Of a DNA stretch of 64,000 nucleotides, positions 55,500 to 64,000 are shown piece by piece. The notes under the pieces are model-generated. The model was not told where the DNA came from. It did no database searches and worked only from the letters and a program-made list of their open reading frames with translations. The position numbers and the translations under genes are program-made. Origin of the DNA: Cloeon dipterum (taxonomy: Eukaryota; Arthropoda; Insecta; Ephemeroptera; Baetidae); NCBI RefSeq assembly GCF_949628265.1, contig NC_088787.1:2532501-2596500 (forward strand). Direction: 5' to 3'. Within the stretch, counting starts at the first letter, position 1. The number at the start of each line of letters is the position of its first letter.

Positions 55500-56213
55500 T
55501 CACGTCCATATATTTTTTTTTGTTATTTCCTCGATGAATAACAAGGTTAAATTATTATTACAATCATTGGCATCAGTAAAAAAAGCAAATCGCGAGTGAA
55601 GAAAGCATGCCAGCGACCGCAGGATGGGAAAATTTGGTCCAAATGTCTCTCCAGCGTTGCGTCTCCACCTCACTCTATTGGACTTAGTCCCATCCACCCA
55701 AACATCTGTGCTGTCTCCTCTGCTTCTGCTGTGTTCTCTTTTTTTGCTCCGACCGTGTTTTTTGCTCCTTCTTTTTTTGGCCCTACCACCTCTTCGTTTT
55801 TTCCACCAACCACCTCTGCCCCATTTTCTTTTGCCCCAAACACCTCTGCCTCCACCGTAAACAACGAGAGATGAGGTGTCCTGCAAATAGAATTGAGCAT
55901 TGAATAAAGGGAATTCATTTTAACACCATAATAATGATACAAATCCATAACAAGAGCATTTTAGGACAACGTGTAGAATTGTTTTGAGACCAAATGTCTT
56001 TTTTATTTAAGCTTATTGCTGTTCTTTTTTGATTGAAAAAATTCTGAATAATTTCCGAAGGATGCGTACCTCTATTTGAATGTCTTTCGTCTCGTCCAGG
56101 AGCTCTGCTACATCCCGGCTGACCGGAGATGCGTCGGCAGGGTCACCCGAGGCCAACAGTAAAACGACGATGACATGAAGAAATATGAGTAGAATGGTCG
56201 TTCGTAGTTGCAT
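55500..56213 (-). CDS. Secreted Lys/Arg/Gly/Trp-rich protein (putative)
   Basis: Two exons in transcript order: 56213-56070 and 55880-55500 (GAG|GTACGC donor, TTTGCAG acceptor, phase 0); 174 aa. MQLRTTILLIFLHVIVVLLL is a strong signal peptide, followed by an acidic stretch (SPVSRDVAELLDETKDIQIE). Exon 2 opens with a very basic segment (YGGGRGVWGKRKWGRGGWW, then repeated KKRR and RSKK runs). The acidic pro-part plus cationic, Trp/Gly-rich part recalls antimicrobial or structural peptides, but no family is recognised. An in-frame upstream ATG at 56255 is less likely because TTTAG just before 56227 looks like an acceptor. The last 80 residues are unremarkable and the true 3' end may differ. The antisense and shifted frames are also open because the DNA is repetitive. 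Confidence 0.45.
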
Positions 56214-56470
56214 TCTAAGTATGGCTTCACTAAACCCAGGAGGTGCAGCTTTCATAGTTCAAAATGATTTAGTTTTTTGCCCCTTCCCTCTGCTGAAAAT
56301 GTATTTCATTAACTGTCGCAAATGAACTCATAATATTGTTAAAATATTGTTCTGAGTTAAGCAGTTTAACCTGAAAATGTTTTGTCTGAAAATGTTTTAA
56401 AAAATAAGACGGCTTAACACATAATAATAAGTTGTAATTATTTTATAAAAAGTGCTGTCAATGTTCTACT

Positions 56471-56612
56471 TCGTCCTGGTCCCGGCAAAATTGCGCAACG
56501 TTCAACAAACACCCAAATTTTCATTGTCGAATTGATTGTTGACCTTTTCTTGCAACAAGGAAATTCGCGTTTGGTTGTTGAAAGTTACGCAATTTTGCCG
56601 GGACCAGGACGA
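56471..56612. mobile_element. Short MITE with TCGTCCTGGTCCCGGCAAAA ends
   Basis: The 142-bp segment begins TCGTCCTGGTCCCGGCAAAA and ends TTTTGCCGGGACCAGGACGA, a perfect inverted pair extending inward with mismatches (TTGCGCAACGTTCAACAA against TTGTTGAAAGTTACGCAA). No coding capacity. Confidence 0.92.
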
Positions 56613-56908
56613 CTTCAAGTTCTTTCCAAGATGGTTCCGCTTTCTCAGCAGCATTTCTTTCCTTTCTATTTTCTGACGTTAATTATCGATCTCCGAGGCA
56701 GCAAAAGCATCCTTCCATATATTAAAGGTGTCTTATGATTAATCATAGTGTGGAGAGGAAGCCTGGACAAATTGTCAGCAATACTCAACTTCCGCATTCA
56801 ACAAAACAGAATAAAGCAATTTAATTTACAACAAAAACAAAATTCCTCCGCTTCATTTTATTAAAATTAGGAGAACAATTTAAAAAGTGCGAAACAAGAG
56901 AACTCTCG

Positions 56909-58272
56909 TCAAACCAAGAAAATCTTGATGGGCGCGAACACCATGCGGAGAATTCTGCCGAACAGCCTGTAGAAGATTGACGCGTAGAGCAGCACCGTCA
57001 TTGCCACCAGCAGCCAGAAGCGAATCTTGTGTTTGAGCACGTCGCACTTGACGTACGGATAAGGAATGGCTGAAAAAATATATAAATCAATATCAGAGTT
57101 TTAAAGAAAATTTTGGAGTTGAAACCTTCGTCTACGTAGTCGTAGAAGAATTGCTCGCCTCTGCAGTAGATTGAATTGTTTTCGCGCATGGCGAAGTCTT
57201 CGTCATCGCAGGGTAAACGTTTCAACTCCATTTTGTTTTTCTCTTGAGTCGAGCAGAGGCCTTCGTAGTAGAGAGACGGCACTTCGCATTCGGGATCACC
57301 GATCTCGTAGTATGGCTCTCCAGAACCGTGGTTTATCCTATTTTGCATTGAATAACGCCATTTTTGGATCGATTAATTTAATCGCAACTCTTACCCAGGG
57401 AACAGATAGCACATAAAATATGAGTTTGAGAGATTTCGTACGACGTTCTTGTCATTTTTGTCCTCAGCCGTGTAAATAAAAAATGCAAGTCCACACCCTA
57501 CATACTCAGCTCTAGCATTCAATGCCTGAAATTAAAAGGAAATCAAAGAATTTCGATCTGGAGTATTAATCAGAAAATATATCGTACGTTACCGAGACGA
57601 GACTTCATTTCAGGGTTCCTGTTTGCAATTAATTTTGGACTCATATAGAGTGGACGACCGTTTTTTTGCATGCGATTTCTAAAGGACCAAATAGCTCCGT
57701 CATCAGCCAATACAGGGTTTTCATGAATTCCGCCGACGCTGTTATTGAAGAAGAAAACCAATAAGCTAATATCAGCTTCGACGCCGTCTATTGAAATCCA
57801 TGTGGAGTGAGCACCGTCATATTCTTCGCAGCTGTCAGTTATCTTCTGAACAAACTTGGCTAGTTCATCGTTCCACCGCTGCAAAACAAATCCTGCTATT
57901 TTCTACAAAGGCAGTGAGAAATTTGCACCAACCAATTCTTTCATGTTCTTGGCGGGTGGGGTCAAAGGGTAGAGTCCTCGTGCCACAGCGGATCGAAATC
58001 TATTGACTGCATCGACAAAGGCAATCCGTGGAATCTCACCCAGTGAGGAAGCTTCAGGAAATTTACGGCTGTTCAATATGCAAAATTTGCAACTCACGCA
58101 TTCTCTCAACTGCGCCGTAGCACTGGTCATCCATGCACATGTAATGATCCCCGAATTTTTTGTACTTTTCGTCGCAGTCGTCGACATAGCGAACGGTATA
58201 ATTCTTATCGTCGCCATCAGTGGCGCCGAGCACGACCGCCAAAATCAGAAAATTCAGCAAGGCAAGCCGCAT
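56909..58272 (-). CDS. CAP-superfamily (SCP/antigen 5-like) protein with C-terminal membrane helix
   Basis: Exons in transcript order: 58272-58098, 58006-57933, 57878-57588, 57525-57395, 57337-57126, 57069-56909; 1044 nt, 347 aa. Signal peptide MRLALLNFLILAVVLGA. The CAP core shows LNRFRSAVARGLYP, AKNMKELRWNDELAKF, AEYVGCGLAFF and CYLFPGGINHGSGEPYYEIG in family order. The usual HN of the first helix is LN and the GENL-type motif is absent, so the classical His/Glu site is incomplete. After a Cys-rich segment comes a hydrophobic helix (FWLLVAMTVLLYASIFY, residues about 311-327) and a basic end, making a type I membrane protein instead of a secreted one. The exon 3 donor (AAC|GTACGA) was set by phase. 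AATAAA at 56857-56862. Function unknown. Confidence 0.83.
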
Positions 58273-58302
58273 CGTCGCAGAAGGCAAGTTCGTGAGCTGC
58301 AA

Positions 58303-59835
58303 ATTCGCAGGGAGGACCGTTCAATTCAAATTTCTCTCGTAGACTGTTGATTATTGAAATGTTTATTGTTGGGCCTCATCGATTGTTTGGAAGAACAGCA
58401 AAATCCAACAATAGAGTAACTGATATTGACAATAGAGGTGAATTTGTTTATTGGAAAAAAAATTTAGCAAATAGGAACACACGTTTCCAAAAAATCAATA
58501 ATTTCTCTGAACTAGATAATAAGTTAAAAAATACAATCATTCGTCCCCGTTAGAGTATTTACAGTTGACACGCAATTTGCACAATCAGCCTCATATTTGA
58601 GCACGTAAAATTAAATAAATTAAACGTCTAGAATGAACGTAAAGTAGGATCAAGTCTGAAATTGCAGTGCTAGTTGATTCATTCCCAATTCTTTTTCTGC
58701 TGGTCAATTAAACCATAATTTTCTGTAAAGCAAAGGCGGTAAAAAACATTTTCATTTTTTAATAAAAACAGGAAGTAAATAGTTAAAATATGTCAATGTG
58801 TCTGCACTGTTTAGAAAAATTCCATTTCTTCCAAGGCAGTGTTAAGGACAACAGCATATGTAAAAAAAACGAGGAAGTCTATAAAACTCTTTTAATCTAG
58901 AGTCAAGTAATCTTATTTAGTTTTATGTAGACCTATTTTTTAATACGCAACTAGAGGTTAAAATTAATAAATTTCAATTTAAAAGAAGCTATATATTAAT
59001 TTATAATATGATGACCACGAGTTTTATTTATTTTGAAATCTATTATAAACCAATGGCGTAATTCTCGGCTCTTCGGCCGTCAAATTTTCTCAACAAAAAT
59101 TTTGCCGGGCATACATATCACCAGAGTTTTGTTGAAAATGTATGCAACTGGTTCGACTTAAGCGGTGAGCAGGTGGAATATCCTGGGAAAATAAACAGCG
59201 CCATTCATTTTAGCCTGGCCATCATTATAAAAATAAATTTATAATGAAATAGAAATGCAAAATGAAGAAAATGTGAGTCCAACGCACAGCAATGTTTAGC
59301 TGGATGCTTAATTTTTAATGTCAAACATAATACAGGTTGGATTTAATTTGAAATAAAGGTAAACACAATTACCTTATTTGTAAATTAAAAAAATGATGTT
59401 GGATTTCAGGATTTGTCTTTTTAAGAAAAATGCAAATAAATAGGCAAATAACAATAAGATTGAGGCAGAGAACGCTCAAGAAATTCTGGCCAGCTTTCTT
59501 AGAAAGTTATTTATTGAAGGATGCCTTTTACTAGACTTATAAATGGATTTGATAAGAAAAACCAACAGTTTCATTAAGGAAAATGCGATAATAATATTTA
59601 TTTAACTCGAAAAATCCCTACAAATAAAATAATACTTTATTAAAAATGACGTAAAACCATATGGCGTTAAGTTCAGCTCTATTGTAATTTTTATCTTACT
59701 ATATTTATTAAAATGCAACACAATATTATATAAATTAGTCTCAGGAGTCAACTGTGTGCTGAGAGATTATTATAACAATGAGAAAAACAGTATAATAAAT
59801 TATTAGTTGAACATTAAAGCCGAGAATCGCCTCTG
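58303..59835. other. Intergenic, no gene seen
   Basis: AT-rich. Around 59095-59115 there is AAAATTTTGCCGGGCATAC, similar to one end of the MITE at 56471, possibly a solo remnant. No open frame with protein character. Confidence 0.55.
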
Positions 59836-62683
59836 CTAGGGTAACACCTTAAGATACTGCACCGACTCTGCTGGCTTGCGTCCCGATTTTTTGTTCCTTG
59901 ATGGCCCTGAAGAAGGCCCTGGTCCGACGTCATCGTAAATATTATCCGGCTCCGTCGGACCAACATCGTCATACACCGGTTCTGATGATTTTCCCGCTTT
60001 GGCTTTTCCCATCAGATGCAAAGGTACCTCGTAGGGCTCAGGAGGAGGGTTCCTGGCACTGGCGTAATCAGGGTCAACTTCAGAGTACAGCGGTTCAACA
60101 GGATTATTCTCAGGTATGCCCGGTTCGGAATTTTCAGGTGCGACGTCGTCGTACACTGGGTCGTCCGGAATTTCCGCACGATTGTCCATCGGTATCTGTC
60201 TCGAAGAGGTTTGCATTTTACTCATCCTCAGGGTCAGCCACGCAATGACAGTGCCGCTCAAGACCAAGCAACTGAAGCAACACACGAGCAACCAAATCAG
60301 AATTGTGACCAAAGACTGACTTTGGACAAGACCAGCGCAACAATCGCTTGTTTCGTTTGATTTCAGAGCCGGTTGGGGAGTTCCGGTCTTGCTTGTCGGC
60401 GTTTGCGTGCTCTTCATGACTTTCGAAGTGTCTTGAATCAGGGTAGCTTGAGGCGTAGTCAAGGCTGTGAAAAGCAAAGGGACGGGTGAGTAATTATAAT
60501 CTCTGTGGGCGGTGTTTAGTCTTCCGAATTATATTCAGAAACTGAAATACGTCGAGAATTTAAATTTCTTCATAAATTTTGGTTTAATGTTGTTTACTTA
60601 ATAACTCTTAGGAACTCGAATGTATAAATCACAGATCTAATTTATCTTTAAATCAATATTTGGCTTATATAGCGCAAAATTTTATCGTATTTCTCCCGCA
60701 ATAGAAAGTGCTATTGGATTTTATTTACCTGTGGACGTGCTGAATAAATATGAACTTGCGCCAACTGCACTCTTGAGTAGTTTATGCCTAGCTTTAGACC
60801 AACCCTCAGATTGATTTCTCTCCGTCATCCATAAACTGCCACTCGTGTCTAAGGCAAAAGTAAATGGCCAAACAGCATCCAGTTCTCCGACCTAAAAGAG
60901 TGCAGTTATTTGATCAAGTTAGCCTGACAAAGCATAATTTTGAAGGTAAAAGTGAGGATTAATTGTAATATTTAAATTCAATTTCTTTCATCAAATTTAA
61001 TCGAAAATTTGCCTGTGACAGTATGTAGATCATTCTTGGGTCGCAACAAACAAGGTTCGCCAATTGTTGCAATAAGTGAAAAGGGTAAAACAATGGTAAA
61101 AATCATAATTTAAGGCATATACAAAATTTAAACAGTATTATCGGGCAGAATTTAAATTTCCTATTTTTCCACATTATTGATTTTTGCAACGAATATTACT
61201 ACCTCATGGAACCGCTGCTCAAGAAAGGGCTCCGAAATATTCCATTTGGAGAGGTAATTCTGGAATGAAATGGCGGCATACAAGACATTGGCACTGTCGA
61301 TTAGCATTCTGTAAGGTGTTCCAGTCCACTCGCCGATTAATTTCACAGCAGCGTTTCCGCCTTCGTTCTTCAACTCAGACACAGACACCGAGTACAGTTC
61401 TTTGGAATCAAATCTTCTAAGGTACAACTGTCTCGCTTCCCTGGTGGGAGAAAGGGCCAAGGAAATCCAACGTCTCCCTGGGGTTTTAACTGACCAGGAT
61501 TTGTCCATTTTACTATAAACGACAACGTGCTCTGAAAAAAAGTCCGTGATGTACGCAAGATAATCGTCTGTCGTTTTGTCGACCACTACATCGTACAGGT
61601 TCCTTTTTCCATATGAATGAGAGACGACTGTGTCCGGGAAGTGGTGAACGCGCTCGATTGTGTCGTTCTTGAGAAGGTTGAATATCCAAACTTTGCTTGC
61701 ACAATTTCTGCTACCGTTATCAAGAATCCACAACCGACCATCAGGGTCAGTTTCCATTCCTCTGGCCCTCTGAATAGAACCGCAGTTGTATTTTTTCTGG
61801 CAAGAGAAATATAAAAAACAGTTATTATTAAGTAGAATTATCTATTTGATCTTTAAACGAATGGAAATGTTGCAATTTATCCCAAAAAGCAGTTAATTTT
61901 TAAAAAGTTCAATGAAATTAATTTTGTATTTACTTTTAATAATGTCATATTAAAAATGATTGACTGTGCGAATTCTTTGACTTTCGGTTTCTTATGTAAG
62001 AAACTTTAAAAGTACGAACAAAAGCTTAATTTCAAAGTTTTAAAACTGTACTTTTGCACTTAGAACTTTTTTTGTGACACATAAATTGTGATATTTTGAC
62101 GTATTCCAAAATCGCACCTGTAAATACATATTTCGGATTAATGGAATAAAAATTGTTTGAATTTGAATTTGCATTTTCCTTAGAAATATTTATTTTGCGT
62201 GTATAGTAAAAAACGATGCAAAATAAAAGAAATTTAGAAACTTTAGAACCTGTCCGAAATTTCAGACACCGTACTATTACAATAATTTGTATTAAATGAG
62301 TTGGTTCCTCGTAAAATTTTCCCAGTTTATTCCAACAGAAGCTCAAAACAGTTTTCGATTCAGAGACTTACATGTAAATGTAAATTCCAGGATGGAAAAG
62401 GAGCAAGCTTTGGAGGTGCAGTCGACGTGCCCCTCTTTGGCAGCCACACCAAAGTGGCGGGAATTCCGTCTTCCAAATCAAGGCTTAGAAACAGCCTCTC
62501 TCCAAAAATAGCCATGTATCGGAAATAAACATTGCCTGGCTTGTATTCATCTTTCATCTGTCCGATTGAACTATCAGTTCCTGATGGCCAGATGAAATCT
62601 AATTCATCCCACTGGTAGACGGTTGTGAAGTTGACGGCGTTGGCCAGGCACAGGCCATGCAAAAAGATGGCAGCAAAGAACAT
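59836..62683 (-). CDS. Yellow/MRJP-family ectodomain fused to transmembrane helix and tyrosine-motif tail
   Basis: Exons in transcript order: 62683-62372, 61796-61203, 60891-60729, 60464-59836; 1698 nt, 565 aa. Signal peptide MFFAAIFLHGLCLANA. Yellow-domain hallmarks are VYQWDELDFIWPS, GIPATLVWLP, PPKLAPFPSWN, GRLWILDNG, DYLAYITDF and SGSLWMTERN, to about residue 350. A Thr/Ser/Pro stalk (357-405, with CC at 398-399) leads to a membrane helix (about 407-433), then a 130-aa tail with Y461 DDV, Y483 SEV, Y501 EVPL, Y521 DDV, Y533 DDV and Y560 LKV. Y521 and Y533 have ITAM-like spacing. The whole chain is joined by consensus splice sites in phase. Yellow proteins are normally secreted. A 5'UTR exon ends at 62919 (CGCAGAAG|GTGAGT). 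Yellow assignment is strong; signalling is inferred. Confidence 0.9.
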
Positions 62684-62918
62684 TGTGATCGAGCTGAAAA
62701 CAAAAACATCAAATTTCTAACAATATCTTAAATCGTTCTAGTACAAATAAGATATCTATGCTTGATCGTCTATAGAAAATGTTTATCGTTAAAAATATTT
62801 GCTAAAATATTTATTCATTCTAGTAGAGTCTCAGTGAGTTAAAAACGAAATACTTGAAAAACTGAGCTGAGACAACTTTAGCAAAATCCTGAAAATATAA
62901 AAATTTATGACTCACCTT

Positions 62919-63020
62919 CTGCGGAACAGCCGGATCGAACAAGAGTAAAGGCACGAGGCGAAATGCTGAATGGCTTTTCCTGCTTCAACTCGAGCCTTTT
63001 TAACCAACCAACGCGGAACT
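62919..63020 (-). promoter_or_regulatory. Probable 5'UTR exon and promoter of the yellow-family gene
   Basis: Minus-strand GTTCCGCAGAAG|GTGAGT (donor at 62918) pairs with TGTTTTCAG|CTCGATC before the ATG exon, giving a 5'UTR intron of about 220 bp. TTAAAAAGG at about 62997-63005 (minus strand) is a weak TATA-like candidate some 60-80 bp upstream of that donor. Confidence 0.45.
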
Positions 63021-64000
63021 TTTTCTCGCGCTTTATCTCGACTTGATAAAGTCAAACAACGCACTAACAAATGCTGGGTTAAAGCACAAAATAATTTTGC
63101 TGGAATAATTACAATTCGGTGGATAATGTGCTTTAAAAATGACTAATCAAATTCACTGAAAATTTGAATCTATAAATTTGGAAGTAGTGCTCTTGTTTTA
63201 GCTCGCAATATATAATGTTTTACATATTTTAGGAGACACATTTTTCCAAAATAGCTGATAAATAATATAGGCATACAAAGGCCAGACTTTGGAATATTTT
63301 GAGAAAAATTTGAACGAAATGCATCAGTTACATCCAGTCTTGTAATTTTTGTAATATTCGTTCTCCCTCTCTCTAAGATAATATGTATTTCTGTGACTTG
63401 ATAGCGAAAGAGGATGAGTGTATGCTCAGGAAATGACTTCTTTGGTGGTGTACACTGGCACCCCAAGAGAGCGAATACAATATCTTAGTAAAATTACATA
63501 ATCAGAGTGATAGCAAAACATGGCAAGGACTGCAACGATGGCTTATGATTTAAAAAAATTAAATAAGAATTTTGGATTGCTCCGAGTGTGGTAGAAAGAC
63601 ACGAGTATTGCACTTCATTTTTGGTCCGCAGACACACACAAAAAGGAAGTTGCTATCGACAATTAATTGTAATCAAGCGCCGATATCGAACAGCAAAAAT
63701 TAATGAAAAAGCCAATCAAAATGCACACAAGAAAATCCCAAAATTAACTGAGATCGAAGTCCAAAAAGGCCTTTTCAGGCCTTTACGAGTCAAAACTGAT
63801 TCAGAATCAAAATGAAATAAACGATTCAAGGAGTAGAGAGTAAGATTTTCGCCCCAAGGAGGAAAGTGTGCGGAAATTCCGAAAAAATTACTCTTAGTGT
63901 CTTGTCTTGGTCCGCTTGAATAGAACTGGAACTCTTTTCATGCTGCTTTTGCTTTTCTGACTTATAATTTATGTATAATAAAAACCTATCCATGTTAACA
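63021..64000. other. Right edge of window, no supported gene
   Basis: AT-rich sequence with two open frames of 75-98 codons (63466-63170 minus and 63588-63815 plus) that I cannot connect to any family or splice structure. GATAA words at 63040-63055 may belong to the yellow-family promoter region. Confidence 0.5.

Noticed and set aside
58063-58097. A 29-bp intron directly after the first CAP exon (acceptor AACAG)
   Set aside because: Too short for splicing and out of phase; the acceptor GATGCAG before 58006 gives a 91-bp intron, correct phase and a better CAP alignment.
58003-58350. Plus-strand open frame of 115 codons opposite the CAP gene
   Set aside because: It is the antisense shadow of the first CAP exons; the minus strand has the signal peptide and CAP motifs.
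63170-63815. Open frames of 98 (minus) and 75 (plus) codons at the right edge
   Set aside because: No recognised motif, no convincing splice sites and ordinary AT-rich composition; not enough to call a gene.
1-64000. CRISPR arrays, bacterial operons, rRNA or tRNA genes
   Set aside because: The window is eukaryotic with spliced genes; no spaced direct repeats of CRISPR type and no tRNA cloverleaf or rRNA segment was recognised by eye.

Overview
The window is arthropod, most probably insect, nuclear DNA. It has spliced genes with many very short GT-AG introns (about 50-90 bp), AATAAA-type poly(A) signals, AT-rich non-coding DNA and abundant small foldback elements. A mayfly-like genome would fit the gene content, but that is a guess. 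Every coding call below was spliced by hand, and each model was checked for codon phase across all junctions.

Layout. (1) 435-31694 (+): the 3' 22 exons of a nitric oxide synthase gene (1114 codons; the N-terminus lies upstream of the window). The large intron at 2950-17932 holds three antisense tandem paralogues encoding LRR-like proteins of 557-565 aa (12418-10150, 9696-7806, 7592-5679). (2) 33031-54226 (+): a tandem array of six RCC1-repeat + BTB + BACK genes (RCBTB1/2 type), all with the same 11-exon architecture. Copy 5 carries a 2-nt frameshift near its C-terminus. Copy 6 has lost the canonical acceptor of exon 4 beside a foldback-element insertion. (3) 62683-54383 (-): four genes for secreted or membrane proteins. 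These are a yellow/MRJP-family ectodomain fused to a transmembrane helix and a tail rich in tyrosine motifs; a CAP-superfamily protein with a C-terminal transmembrane helix; a small secreted Lys/Arg/Gly/Trp-rich protein; and a 113-aa one-pass membrane protein whose tail carries the same YDDVGP-type motifs as the yellow-family protein.

Repeats. One foldback family (about 330-390 bp, ends like TTAAAGACCGTC) occurs seven times, each time in an intron. A second family of about 430 bp occurs four times. Two copies of an element with CCCGGCAA ends are filled with a 22-bp (or related) GGATATCC satellite, and a short MITE has related ends. There are also several single foldbacks and GA/CT microsatellites.

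The most novel candidate is the pairing in region 3: a yellow/MRJP ectodomain on a receptor-like scaffold with an ITAM-spaced YDDV pair, near a tiny membrane protein with YDEI, YDDV and YVRM motifs. Tethering a yellow domain to a possible tyrosine-kinase docking tail is not the usual layout of that family, whose members are secreted.
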